Shown here: positions 25,946 to 33,909 of the stretch, one piece after another
How positions within the stretch are numbered: position 1 is the first letter of the stretch
Layout: every line of letters begins with the position of its first letter
Source of the DNA: Frateuria hangzhouensis
GTDB taxonomy: Bacteria; Pseudomonadota; Gammaproteobacteria; Xanthomonadales; Rhodanobacteraceae
Direction: 5' to 3'
Length of the DNA: 64,000 bases
NCBI RefSeq assembly: GCF_026410505.1
Contig: NZ_JAPMIU010000011.1
Location: 62,001 to 126,000, forward strand
The notes under the pieces: model-generated
Seen by the model: the letters and a program-made list of their open reading frames with translations, nothing else
The model's database searches: none
Told to the model about the DNA's origin: nothing
Program-made: the position numbers and the translations under genes

Positions 25946-26518
25946 ATGGCCAATCACAGGCAAAGCTTGAAGGCGCTGCGCCACATCGCGCTGGCGCACT
26001 GCCGCGGGGGCCACCCCGACCTGGCCGCCCTCGCCCGCGAACTGGGCAGCGCGGTGCGCTGCCATGCGGACGGCCTCGATGCACTCGCCGCGCGGGCACG
26101 CGTCGGCGGCACCCCGCGGGTCCGGCCGCTGCGCACCGGCGCTGCGGACCTGCAACTGTTGCTGATCGCCTGGCCGGCCAATCACGTCTCCGCGCTGCAT
26201 GACCACGGTGCGCGCTGGGGGCTCGAAATTCCCCTGCACGGTGCGCTGCAGATCGAGGCCTGGCGCCGCCAGGTCGATGGCGGTGATCCGCTGGCGCACG
26301 GGCGCCACTGGCTCGGTCCGGGCGACGCACTGTGGTTCGACGCCGACCAGTCGCGCCTGCATCGCTGCCGCAACCTTTCCGGTCGCGAAGCGGCGCTCAG
26401 CCTGCATCTGTTCGGCGGCACACCTTGCCAGGGCCTGGCCTATGCGCCGGCCGCATCCTCCCCCCGGCAGCGGATGCCCCCATCGCGCCCGGCGATCGCC
26501 GGACCGCTGCCGGGCTGA
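25946..26518 (+). CDS. Cysteine-dioxygenase-like cupin protein
   Basis: About 190 residues. The cupin core is visible: ALHDHGARWGLEIPLHG (two His of an iron site), then HWLGPGDALWFDADQSRLHRCRN with the third His. This pattern matches the cysteine dioxygenase family, which oxidises thiols such as cysteine or 3-mercaptopropionate with O2. The N-terminal helix bundle is short. Start 25946 was chosen because a terminator precedes it; ATG 25892 is possible. It is followed after 23 nt by an FAD/NAD(P) oxidoreductase, probably the same operon. Confidence 0.72.
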   Translation: MANHRQSLKALRHIALAHCRGGHPDLAALARELGSAVRCHADGLDALAARARVGGTPRVRPLRTGAADLQLLLIAWPANHVSALHDHGARWGLEIPLHGALQIEAWRRQVDGGDPLAHGRHWLGPGDALWFDADQSRLHRCRNLSGREAALSLHLFGGTPCQGLAYAPAASSPRQRMPPSRPAIAGPLPG

Positions 26519-26541
26519 CTACCCGACGCTGGAGAACCGCC

Positions 26542-27945
26542 ATGTTTCGACGGGTCGCCATCATAGGCGGCGGCGCGGCCGCCGTCGCTTTGCTCAGCGA
26601 ACTGGTCGAGCGCGCGCACGCGCCGCTGCACCTTGACTGGTACACCGGCGGCGTCGCCCGCCCGGGCCGCGGCACCGCCTACGGCACGTCCTCGCCGCGG
26701 CATCTGCTGAACGTGCGCGCGGCCACCATGGGCATGTTTTCGCGCCGGCCGCACGGCTTTCTCGACTTCGCCCAGCGCGCCGACCCGCAGGCGGCCGGCA
26801 CTGACTTCCTGCCGCGCCGACTGTACGGCGATTACCTGGAAGACGAAGCGACGCGCGCGCTGGCGCAGTCGCGCAGCCGCGGCGTCGACGTGCGCATGGT
26901 GCCGTTCGCGGCCGATGCGCTGGTACCGGAAACCGACGGCGCCACGGTGATCCAGGGCGAACGCGCCAGCCGCGTGGATGCCGCGGTGCTGGCGCTCGGC
27001 GCATTACCGGTACGGCCGCTCGCCGGTGTCGACGCGACCGTGCTGGGCGATGGCCGTTACGTGATCGATCCGTGGTCACTGCTGGCGGGCGCGACATCCG
27101 ACGACGCCGCTCGCGAGGTCGCCCTGGTCGGCCTGGGGCTGACCGCCGTGGACGTGCTGCTGGAACTGGCCGAGCGCTGGCCCCATGCGCACTTCACCGC
27201 CGTCTCGCGCCATGGCCGGCTGCCCGCCTCGCACCTGCCCGCATCGGCGGTGCCGGACGATGACGGCGGCGCGCTGGTCGAGGCCATGCACGATGCCCCG
27301 GAAACGCGCCGCTGGCTGCGCCTGCTGCGCGAGGCGATCGATGCCAGCGACGACTGGCGCGTGGTGATCGACAGCCTGCGCCCGTACACGCCGGAGCTCT
27401 GGGACGCCCTGCCCGCGCCGGAGCGGGCCCGCTTCCTGCGGCATGCGCGCTGGGCGTGGGAGCGTGCGCGCCATCGCATGCCGCCACAGGTCGAGCGCCA
27501 GGTGCAGGCGCTCGAGCGCGACGGCCGGCTGCAGCGCGTGAGCGGACGCGTCACCGGCGCGGGCGCGGCGCAGCAGCGCGTGCAACTGTCGGTATGCCGC
27601 GCCGGCCACTGCGCGCCGCTCGTGGCCGATCTGGCGATCCAGACCATCGGCCTGGATACCGACGTGCGCGGCACCGCGCACCCGCTGATGCGCCAACTGG
27701 TCACCAATGGCCACGTCACGCCCGATCCCTTCGGCCTCGGCTGCCAGGCCACGCTGGACGGCCATCTGTGCCGCGACGGCGTGCCGTGGCCCAGCCTGTA
27801 CGGCGTCGGCAGCCTGTTGCGCGGCGCGCGCTGGGAATCGGTGGCCATGCCCGAGATTCGCCTGCAGGCGCGCATGCTCGCCAAGCGGTTGCTGGATGCG
27901 ACTGGGCCCTCGGCGCGCCGGCGGCTGGCTTCGCAGGCGGGCTGA
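26542..27945 (+). CDS. FAD/NAD(P)-binding oxidoreductase
   Basis: A 467-residue protein. VAIIGGGAAAVALLSEL at the N-terminus is a dinucleotide fold, and GRGTAYGTSSPRHLLNVRA is the second FAD motif of the FAD-NAD(P)-binding family (PF13454-like). An inner Rossmann motif (VALVGLGLTAVDVLLELAER) and a C-terminal GVGSLLRGARWESVAMPEIR segment follow. ATG 26542 has GGAG 8 nt upstream. The adjacent thiol-dioxygenase-like gene suggests a joint role in organic sulfur oxidation (inference). Confidence 0.8.
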   Translation: MFRRVAIIGGGAAAVALLSELVERAHAPLHLDWYTGGVARPGRGTAYGTSSPRHLLNVRAATMGMFSRRPHGFLDFAQRADPQAAGTDFLPRRLYGDYLEDEATRALAQSRSRGVDVRMVPFAADALVPETDGATVIQGERASRVDAAVLALGALPVRPLAGVDATVLGDGRYVIDPWSLLAGATSDDAAREVALVGLGLTAVDVLLELAERWPHAHFTAVSRHGRLPASHLPASAVPDDDGGALVEAMHDAPETRRWLRLLREAIDASDDWRVVIDSLRPYTPELWDALPAPERARFLRHARWAWERARHRMPPQVERQVQALERDGRLQRVSGRVTGAGAAQQRVQLSVCRAGHCAPLVADLAIQTIGLDTDVRGTAHPLMRQLVTNGHVTPDPFGLGCQATLDGHLCRDGVPWPSLYGVGSLLRGARWESVAMPEIRLQARMLAKRLLDATGPSARRRLASQAG

Positions 27946-27962
27946 GCGGCGCGGAAAAGGCC

Positions 27963-27980
27963 GGTGGGCTGAAGCCCACC
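27963..27980. repeat. Short palindromic repeat (GGTGGGCT-GA-AGCCCACC)
   Basis: Perfect 8-bp arms with a 2-nt centre, followed by CTACGG. It is the intact version of the element seen at 20891-20909. It sits between convergent genes and may terminate both. Confidence 0.7.
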
Positions 27981-27994
27981 CTACGGCCCGCCGG

Positions 27995-28363
27995 TTATTT
28001 CCGTCGCGTGGCCCACTCGGTGGCGAACCAGGCCACGCCGATGCCGACCGCCACCCCGGCCAGCTCGCACAGCACACGCGTGCCCAGGCCATCGGGGTCG
28101 TGCACTTCGGCCAGCTTGGCGCGTAGCAGCTGCAACGACTGCAGCCGCGCGTAGTTGAAATAGAACAGGTCCGCCAGGTCGCCGCTGGCGGCCAGGATCA
28201 CGCCCAGCACGTAGGACCAGGCCATCTGCGCGCCATGGCTCCAGACCTTGCGCGTGCGCCAGTGGAACAGCAGGAACAGCAATCCGCCCGCCAGCGCCGC
28301 GATCAACCCGGCCTGCAGCCCGCCGATCCAGCCGTAGCCCATCCAGGTTTGGTCGTAGTGCAT
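27995..28363 (-). CDS. Small inner-membrane protein, unknown family
   Basis: A 122-residue protein with three predicted membrane helices (about 12-34, 46-66 and 98-115) joined by short charged loops and a basic C-terminus. I recognise no family motif. It is convergent to the FAD oxidoreductase and divergent from nicotinamidase. Composition and codon use look like a real gene. Confidence 0.65.
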   Translation of the reverse strand: MHYDQTWMGYGWIGGLQAGLIAALAGGLLFLLFHWRTRKVWSHGAQMAWSYVLGVILAASGDLADLFYFNYARLQSLQLLRAKLAEVHDPDGLGTRVLCELAGVAVGIGVAWFATEWATRRK

Positions 28364-28456
28364 GCAATCATCCGTCAGGGTGACGGCGCATTATGCCCGG
28401 CATCGGTCGGTGCAGCGGCAAGCGCCCGGCGGCACCATCGCTTTTAGACTGTGCCG

Positions 28457-29071
28457 ATGAACGAACTCCCCTCCGACACCGCCCTCATCCTCGTCGACGT
28501 GCAGCCGGATTTCATGCCCGGCGGCCCGCTGGCCTGCCACGAGGGCGATGCGATCGTGCCCGGCATCCAGGCGCTGCTGCGCACGCGCGCCTACCGCCAC
28601 GTGGTGGCCACGCAGGACTGGCATCCGCGCGCGCACGTGTCCTTCGCCGCCAACCATGCCGGCCAGGCGCCGTTTGCGCAGATCACCCTGCACGGCCAAC
28701 CGCAGACGCTGTGGCCGGTGCACTGCGTCGCCGGCACGCCGGGTGCGGCGTTGCACCCGGCGATCGACTGGACAGCGCTGGACCTGATCGTGCGCAAGGG
28801 TGCCGACCCGGCGGTCGATTCCTACAGCGCCTTCCGCGAGAACCATGGCCCCCACGGCACGCGCCCGCCCACCGGCCTGGCCGGCTGGCTGCGCGAACGC
28901 GGCGTCGTCGAGGTGCACGTGTGCGGGCTGGCGCGCGACGTGTGCGTGTTGTGGACCGTGCAGGACGCGCGGGCGCTCGGGTTTCGGGCACGCATGCTGT
29001 GGGAGCTCACGCGGCCGGTGACGCCGGAAAGCGACGAGGCCACCCGCTCGGCGCTGGCAGCGCTGGGGTAA
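28457..29071 (+). CDS. pncA: Nicotinamidase
   Basis: A 204-residue isochorismatase-fold amidase that converts nicotinamide to nicotinate for NAD salvage. The catalytic triad is visible: Asp in LILVDVQPDFMPGG, Lys in VRKGADP and Cys in GLARDVCVLW. The metal-binding Asp/His are in TQDWHP; WPVHCVAGTPGA and DSYSAFREN are also typical. ATG 28457 is taken rather than GTG 28451 two codons upstream; neither has a strong ribosome site. Confidence 0.93.
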   Translation: MNELPSDTALILVDVQPDFMPGGPLACHEGDAIVPGIQALLRTRAYRHVVATQDWHPRAHVSFAANHAGQAPFAQITLHGQPQTLWPVHCVAGTPGAALHPAIDWTALDLIVRKGADPAVDSYSAFRENHGPHGTRPPTGLAGWLRERGVVEVHVCGLARDVCVLWTVQDARALGFRARMLWELTRPVTPESDEATRSALAALG

Positions 29072-29156
29072 GCCGCCAACGCTCGAAGGTCCGCCGCCGC
29101 GAATCCGCTCCCCGGCGTCCTTTCCCAGGCGTGGACGGTTCAGCGGCGCGGGCCGC

Positions 29157-29345
29157 TCAGGCCTCGTTCTCGCCCGCGACGTTCGCCTGCGCGTGACCTC
29201 GATCGTCCACGGTTACCGTCACGCTGATCGGCCGGCAACACACCTGGCAGTCTTCGATGTAGTGCTGGTCGCCCGCCGAGGCGTCGAGCAAGAGCTCGAT
29301 CGACTCGCCGCAGTACGGGCAGTGCGTGGTTCGGGATGTGAGCAC
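29157..29345 (-). CDS. CPXCG-motif cysteine-rich protein
   Basis: A 62-residue protein starting at GTG 29345 (GGAG 9 nt upstream). CPYCGE near the N-terminus and CQVCCRP in the middle form a small zinc ribbon, matching the CPXCG family common in gammaproteobacteria. Function is unknown. It is divergent from the 87-residue gene at 29436. Confidence 0.82.
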   Translation of the reverse strand: MLTSRTTHCPYCGESIELLLDASAGDQHYIEDCQVCCRPISVTVTVDDRGHAQANVAGENEA

Positions 29346-29435
29346 GGTTTGTCTCCGGTTCGGCCCGAGCCGAAGGCGTGCGCGGACCGTGGGTGTGGGG
29401 CGGGATATACTGCCGTTCCGCTTCCAGTGACCACC

Positions 29436-29699
29436 ATGGCAGAACGCCACTTCGACCGCTATGTGATCCGCTCCGGCGCCAGCGCCGAAGGCTCGCGCTA
29501 CACCGCCTGGCTGGCGGTATCGCCGCAGGACGGGCGCGGTTTTCCGGTGTACTACGCCATCTGCGAGAACCGCAGCTTCCGCGAGCAGGCCAAGGCCGAG
29601 CAGGCCGCCGTCGACGCGCTGGCCGCCGTGCTTGCGCTGGAAGAGGACGGCACGCCGGTGTTCCCCGAGGACTACACGGGCTTCGCGGACAGCCCCTGA
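29436..29699 (+). CDS. Conserved small protein, unknown function
   Basis: An 87-residue acidic cytoplasmic protein (FDRYVIRSG, then YTAWLAVSPQDGRGFPVYYAICENRSF), probably a single small alpha/beta domain. No family is recognised. ATG 29436 is the first residue of the conserved-looking part; no clear ribosome site. Its last 28 nt overlap the 3' end of the convergent PIN-domain gene. Confidence 0.6.
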   Translation: MAERHFDRYVIRSGASAEGSRYTAWLAVSPQDGRGFPVYYAICENRSFREQAKAEQAAVDALAAVLALEEDGTPVFPEDYTGFADSP

Positions 29700-30196
29700 A
29701 CCGGCCGGCCGGCGTCGCGCCCGGCGGATACGCATGCATCCGGGGCGGACGCGATCCACGCCTGCGGCGTGAGCACGCCGAAGCCGCCGTGGCGCAGGCA
29801 GCGCCGATGCAGCTCCAGCAAGGCGCTGTCGCGGCTGAGCAGCCATCGCGCGCCAGCGCGCGCCGCAAGCACGAGAAATTTCTGGTCGTCCGGATCGGCA
29901 CAGCGCGGCAGCCGGGCCGGGCCCGCCGCCGTGGGCCGCAACCGCCGTACCCGCGCCTCGAAGGCAGCCATCGCGCGGACCCTTGCTGCTTCATCCAGGG
30001 CAAGCTGCGGATAGGCGAGCACGGCCCGCCATTCCTGCTCGCAGTCGGTACAGGTCACTGCCTCGACCGTGCCCGCGCGCAGCGCTTGCTCGAGCCTGGC
30101 GCAGTGCGGGTCGGCGAACACGAACAGGTCCAGGCACACGTTGGTGTCCAGCACCACGCGCGGCGGCGACGCCCTGCGCGGGTCGCTGGCGGTCAC
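29672..30196 (-). CDS. PIN-domain protein, putative toxin component
   Basis: A 174-residue PIN-like nuclease. VVLDTNVCLDLF gives the first catalytic Asp; DCEQEWRAVL and CADPDDQKFLVLA hold further acidic residues, and LLSRDSALL the last. The length and the DPDDQKFL motif fit the TIGR00305 group. No antitoxin gene lies directly upstream: the neighbour is a HAD hydrolase 22 nt away. It could be an orphan toxin or an RNA-processing nuclease. The start GTG 30196 lacks a strong ribosome site. Confidence 0.75.
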   Translation of the reverse strand: MTASDPRRASPPRVVLDTNVCLDLFVFADPHCARLEQALRAGTVEAVTCTDCEQEWRAVLAYPQLALDEAARVRAMAAFEARVRRLRPTAAGPARLPRCADPDDQKFLVLAARAGARWLLSRDSALLELHRRCLRHGGFGVLTPQAWIASAPDACVSAGRDAGRPVQGLSAKPV

Positions 30197-30218
30197 GCGC
30201 GCACCGCGTCGACGCGGC

Positions 30219-30950
30219 TCACGACACCGCCACCGAGGCCGCGGCCAATCCGCGCAGGTGTTCCACCGCATCGGCGATGCCATCGGGCGATTCGACCGCC
30301 AGCACGCGCGGCTCCTGCCCGCTCAGGCCATTCTCGAGCTCGTGTGCCCAGGTCACGTGGTAGGGCATGTGGACGCCCCAGCCACCCATGCGCACCACCG
30401 GCTCGATGTCCGAGCGCAGCGAATTGCCGACCATCGCGAATTGCGCCGGCGCCAGGTCGAATTCACCCAGCACGCGCCGATAGGTCGCTTCGTTCTTTTC
30501 CGAGACGATCTCGATGCGGCCGAACAGGTCGGCCAACCCGGACTGGGCGACTTTCTTCTCCTGGTGCGCGAGGTCGCCCTTGGTGATCAGCACCACGGCG
30601 TGACGCGCGGCGACCGCCTCCACCGCGGCGCGGATGCCGGGCAGCAGTTCCACCGGATGCTCCAGCACGCTCTTGCCCAGCTCGACGATGCGGTGGATGT
30701 CGCGCGCTTCGATGCGCGCGTCGGTCATGGCGATGGCTGTTTCCACCATCGACAGCGTCATGCCCTTGGCGCCATAACCGAACAACCCCAGGTTGCGCCG
30801 CTCGGTGGCCAGCATGCTGTCCTGCACGTGGCGGTCGGCGACGTCGACGTAGCGGCCAAGGATGTCCTTGAACGCCGCGCCTGCCGCCTGGTAGTAGCCC
30901 TCGCTGTGCCAGAGGGTGTCGTCGCCGTCGAAGCCGATCAGTTCCAGCAT
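30219..30950 (-). CDS. HAD-superfamily hydrolase
   Basis: A 243-residue phosphatase-like protein. Motif I GFDGDDTLW carries the nucleophile Asp and the Asp two residues on; motif II is VVLITKGD; a Lys follows in QEKKVAQSG; motif IV is MVGNSLRSDIEP. A helical cap lies between motifs I and II. The substrate cannot be inferred. It precedes the PIN-domain gene by 22 nt and may be co-transcribed with it. Confidence 0.85.
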   Translation of the reverse strand: MLELIGFDGDDTLWHSEGYYQAAGAAFKDILGRYVDVADRHVQDSMLATERRNLGLFGYGAKGMTLSMVETAIAMTDARIEARDIHRIVELGKSVLEHPVELLPGIRAAVEAVAARHAVVLITKGDLAHQEKKVAQSGLADLFGRIEIVSEKNEATYRRVLGEFDLAPAQFAMVGNSLRSDIEPVVRMGGWGVHMPYHVTWAHELENGLSGQEPRVLAVESPDGIADAVEHLRGLAAASVAVS

Positions 30951-31037
30951 GGGTATGCGCCGTGGTGGGGCCGTCCATTCTCCCACGCACGGCACTCGCC
31001 CGGGCCATCGGTCGCGGCCCGTTTCCGGCACGGGTCG

Positions 31038-31193
31038 TCAGTGGAACACGCCCAGCAGCCACAGCACGATCACGATCACGATGATCAGGCCCAGGCCACC
31101 GCTCGGGCCATAGCCCCACGAACGCGAGTAGCCCCAGGTCGGCAGGCCGATCAGCGCGAGAATCACCAGAATGACAAGGATGGTAATCAGCAT
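31038..31193 (-). CDS. DUF3309 family small membrane protein
   Basis: A 51-residue protein with two hydrophobic helices around a GYSRSWGYGPSGG turn, the typical DUF3309 pattern. AAGGAG lies 7 nt before ATG 31193. Function is unknown. Confidence 0.82.
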   Translation of the reverse strand: MLITILVILVILALIGLPTWGYSRSWGYGPSGGLGLIIVIVIVLWLLGVFH

Positions 31194-31309
31194 GGGACAC
31201 TCCTTGCGGCCACTATTGGCGCTTGCCATCGTGCGCGCGGCACCCGTCTAGGGCGTGTGAGCCGGCCGAGCGCACGGCGTGCAGACGCCCGGCTGCCTGG
31301 CCGTTTCGT

Positions 31310-31582
31310 CAAGGAAGTTTGATGGGTGTGAAGCGGGCGGCAAGGTCGGTCGACGGCGCGCAAGGCTGAGACAACCCGCCCTTCGACTTTGGCCCTGCGG
31401 GCCTACGCTCAGGGCGGACGGTGGGGAGGAAGCGTCTACTTTGACGCGTGGGCGCGTCCGAATCCCTGAGACGCGCGCCGCCTATCGTGTCTGGGTCGTC
31501 GGTCCTCCGCCGCCGGCACCGATCTACTTGGCAGTGGTCGGCTTCGACTTGCCGCGCTCCGACCGGGGCGCGGCTTTTTTTC
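31310..31582 (+). ncRNA. Candidate small RNA ending in an orphan intrinsic terminator
   Basis: The 571-bp gap 31194-31764 has no credible gene, yet its plus strand carries a strong intrinsic terminator (31551-31582) with no plus-strand gene upstream for more than 1.5 kb. The 100 nt before it can fold into local hairpins (for example GTCG-GCTT-CGAC within 31531-31550). The 5' end is undefined and I see no clear promoter. I compared it mentally with 6S RNA, 4.5S RNA, tmRNA and RNase P and found no convincing match. Confidence 0.3.
31551..31582 (+). terminator. Strong intrinsic terminator without a gene
   Basis: GCCGCGCTCC (31551-31560), loop GACC, GGGGCGCGGC (31565-31574), then eight T (31575-31582). 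It is a 10-bp GC-rich stem with one G-U pair. Orientation is clearly plus strand. Confidence 0.8.
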
Positions 31583-31619
31583 ATCTCGCCTTACCGGAGA
31601 TGGGAGCCTTTCGGCTTCC

Positions 31620-31690
31620 GCAGGAGCGCACAAGTGTGCGCGACCACCATGCCGAAACGGTGCCGCACGGTCGCGAACAAGTGCGCTCCC
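31620..31690. repeat. REP-like inverted repeat (imperfect)
   Basis: GCAGGAGCGCACAAGTGTGC continuing to 31646 pairs imperfectly with 31669-31690 (GGTCGCGAACAAGTGCGCTCC). It has the same outer frame (GCAGGAGC...GCTCC) as the 24-bp element at 18730-18807, but a different core (CACAAGTG in place of CGCTTGCG). Confidence 0.6.
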
Positions 31691-31764
31691 ACATGACGCG
31701 CAGCGGTCGCGTGCGGTGCAGCAGGCCCGGTCGGCCCTTTCCAGCGAACCCGCGAAGAACTCTC

Positions 31765-32139
31765 TCAGGCGCCCACGCGGCGGCGCACGGCATCCATGTC
31801 CCTGACCGGGCGTACCTCGATGGCGCCGACGCGCGCCCAGGGAAAGGTCTGCGCGATGCGCATGGCGTGATCCAGGTCGTCGGCCTCGATCAGGTTGAAC
31901 CCGGCCAGGTACTCCTTGGTTTCCGCGAACGGGCCGTCGAAGACGGTAGTGCGCTGCTGGCGCACGCGGAAGGAACGGGCTGTGGCCGGTGGCTCGAGCT
32001 GCTGGGAGTCGAGCACGCAGCCGGCCTGATGCAACTCGTCGGCGTGCGCCAGGCATCCGCGCATCAAGGTGTCGAATTCGCCCTCGGGCAAGGCCTGCAT
32101 GAGCGCGTCATCGACATACACCATCATCAGGAATTTCAT
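31765..32139 (-). CDS. YciI-like / DGPF-domain protein
   Basis: A 124-residue protein with the opening KFLMMVYVDD and the signature TVFDGPFAETKEYLAGFNLIEADDLDHA of the DGPF/YCII family (dimeric ferredoxin-like fold). Members often sit beside ECF sigma factors, but none is present here. Function is unknown. Confidence 0.85.
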   Translation of the reverse strand: MKFLMMVYVDDALMQALPEGEFDTLMRGCLAHADELHQAGCVLDSQQLEPPATARSFRVRQQRTTVFDGPFAETKEYLAGFNLIEADDLDHAMRIAQTFPWARVGAIEVRPVRDMDAVRRRVGA

Positions 32140-32241
32140 GGAGCCTCCGGCCGGCAGGGATTCGGCCGATTATGGCTGTCCCGTCCGGCGGGCGCAGCCC
32201 GGGCGGCATGCCCTGCCACCCTCGCGGCAACTACCGCGGCA

Positions 32242-32287
32242 CCAGACAAGCGAAAGGCGGCCTGGTGGCCGCCTTTCGCTTGTCTGG
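32242..32287. terminator. 21-bp perfect hairpin with tetraloop
   Basis: The left arm 32242-32262 and right arm 32267-32287 pair perfectly over 21 bp around TGGT; the stem contains AAGCGAAAGGCGGCC. It lies 14 nt past the 3' end of the KGG-protein gene (32301, minus strand) and probably ends that transcript, although no U tract follows. Confidence 0.6.
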
Positions 32288-32300
32288 TGGTTGTACGGGG

Positions 32301-32492
32301 TCAGTCGTTCTTGTGGCTCTGCTCGCCGGCCCTTACGTGCTGCTCGTGCGTGCCGCCGCTGCTCTGTTTGCCGGCCTGCACATGCTGCTCGTGCGAGGCG
32401 TGGTCGCCGCCACCGGCCTTGCCGCCCTTGCTGGCGATCTCACGCTGCTTGTCTTCGTCCATCGAGCCGAAACCGCGCTTGTCGTTGCTCAT
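32301..32492 (-). CDS. KGG-motif stress-induced protein
   Basis: A 63-residue hydrophilic protein: RGFGSMDEDKQREIASKGGKA followed by two HEQHV-type repeats. The REIASKGG segment is the con-10/GsiB-like stress motif (KGG family). It is probably disordered. CAGGAG lies 7 nt before ATG 32492. Confidence 0.85.
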   Translation of the reverse strand: MSNDKRGFGSMDEDKQREIASKGGKAGGGDHASHEQHVQAGKQSSGGTHEQHVRAGEQSHKND

Positions 32493-33050
32493 CGTGTTCT
32501 CCTGTTGAGAGGGGGAAAGTCCGCCCAGCTGGCGAACGGTTTCCATGCTAGCGACGAGCCCATAAAGAACCCCTGATCCGACGGTCAACGGGCTCCTCTA
32601 CATCCATTCGTTCAACTTCGGGTGCGGGCATCGCTTCATGCGCGGAATGCCTTCTGGTCGCGGCCGAGCACTCGCGCATCGGCAGGCCTCCATTTCTTTC
32701 CAACGACGGCGCGCGGCCCGCGCCAATGGGTCGGCACGGGTTTCCAACAGCTGCTCCGGAGGGAGATGGTGAGCGGTCCGATGCGGGAGCTGGCAGGCGC
32801 CAGGCGGCTACAGAAGACGCTTTGCACGTGACGAAGGAATCGCTGTTGCGCCACGCGTTGCCCGAGAAACGGCGGGGCGTTTCATTCGGCACACCTTACC
32901 CGGCAAGCGGAAAGGCAGGCTCGCGCGGCGCCGATCATTACCCGCTTGCACGGACCGACAGGCGACTCATGAAAAAAGCCCCTCCTCCGTTGAGCGGAGG
33001 AGGGGCCCGAATGCGGATGGGAAAAGCGCGAGGCAGCCCGCGCTTGCGCG
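32493..33050. other. 558-bp region without a supported gene
   Basis: Apart from the OmpA-gene terminator at 32972-33006 I see nothing I can support. Short frames on both strands have poor starts and unnatural composition. A promoter for the KGG gene must lie near 32500-32600, but no clear boxes are visible. Confidence 0.5.
32972..33006 (-). terminator. Intrinsic terminator of the OmpA-like lipoprotein gene
   Basis: On the minus strand: GCCCCTCCTCCG (33006-32995), loop CTCAA, CGGAGGAGGGGC (32989-32978), then TTTTTT (32977-32972). It is a perfect 12-bp stem 45 nt past the stop. Confidence 0.9.
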
Positions 33051-33665
33051 TCAACCCGCGGCGGCACCGTTGTATGCATCGCCCGTGGACGACTGACCGG
33101 CGAAATCCACCACCAGCGTCACGCGACGGTTGGAGGCACCGGCCTCACGCGTCTGGCCACGCTCGACCTGACGATTGCTCGCCTCGCCGTAGCTGACCGC
33201 GCGCAGGTGCTCGCCCGACAGGCCATTCTGCGTCAGGTAGTCGCGTACGGCTTCGGCGCGGCGCTCGCCCAGGCGGCGGTTGTAGCTGGCCGAACCGGCC
33301 GGGTCGGCAAAGCCTTCCACGGTGATCACCGCGTCGGGGTAATGCTGGCTGATCACCTTGGCGAAGTCGTCCAGCAACGGCTTGTCCTGGTCGCGCAGGG
33401 TGGCGTCGTTGAAGGCGAAATGCGCGGCGGTATCCAGCCGGACGCGGCCCGCGAGCTGGGAGATCTGCGCGTCGTACTTGGCGAAGCGCTGCTGCATTTC
33501 CTGGGTCAGCGAATCCAGTTGCTGTTGCTGCTTCTGGTCGTTGGCGCGCAGCTCGGCAATCGCCGAATCGAAATCGGCTTTTTTGACGTAGCTGGTGCAG
33601 CCGCCCAGGGCAAGCGACGCAACCATCGCCGCTCCCGCCGTCCATCGGAATGTCGAATTGAGCAT
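33051..33665 (-). CDS. OmpA-family peptidoglycan-binding lipoprotein
   Basis: A 204-residue lipoprotein with signal and lipobox LALGGC, a short coiled-coil-like helix (ELRANDQKQQQQLDSLTQEMQQ, about 35-65), then an OmpA C-terminal domain: VEGFADPAGSASYNRRLGERR, AVRDYLTQNG and GASNRRVTLVVD. It should anchor the outer membrane to peptidoglycan. AAGGAGAAGG precedes ATG 33665. Single gene with its own terminator. Confidence 0.92.
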   Translation of the reverse strand: MLNSTFRWTAGAAMVASLALGGCTSYVKKADFDSAIAELRANDQKQQQQLDSLTQEMQQRFAKYDAQISQLAGRVRLDTAAHFAFNDATLRDQDKPLLDDFAKVISQHYPDAVITVEGFADPAGSASYNRRLGERRAEAVRDYLTQNGLSGEHLRAVSYGEASNRQVERGQTREAGASNRRVTLVVDFAGQSSTGDAYNGAAAG

Positions 33666-33909
33666 TGCACCTTCTCCTTGCTAGCTAACGGGCACTTGGC
33701 GGGTGTCTGCCCCTCGGGCGGCCACCAGCCGTGTCGGCCCAGAGGTTTGGACCCTAGCACCGCTTTTGGCCCGATACCTTGACGTTTCCTGACTCGCACG
33801 ACGGAGCGTGCGCCACGGCACGGTCCGCCACATTGCCGATTCCCTCGGGATGGCGATCCATGGCAGGCACCATCGGGGAACGCTGGCGGCAGCAAAAGCG
33901 CTTAAACGG

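Noticed and set aside
31440-31582. Identification of the orphan RNA candidate as 6S RNA
   Set aside because: The central-bubble pattern and closing stem of 6S RNA are not evident by eye, so no name was given.
32622-32831. A 69-codon frame in the gap before the OmpA-like gene
   Set aside because: No ribosome site and Arg/Ala-rich shadow-like composition.
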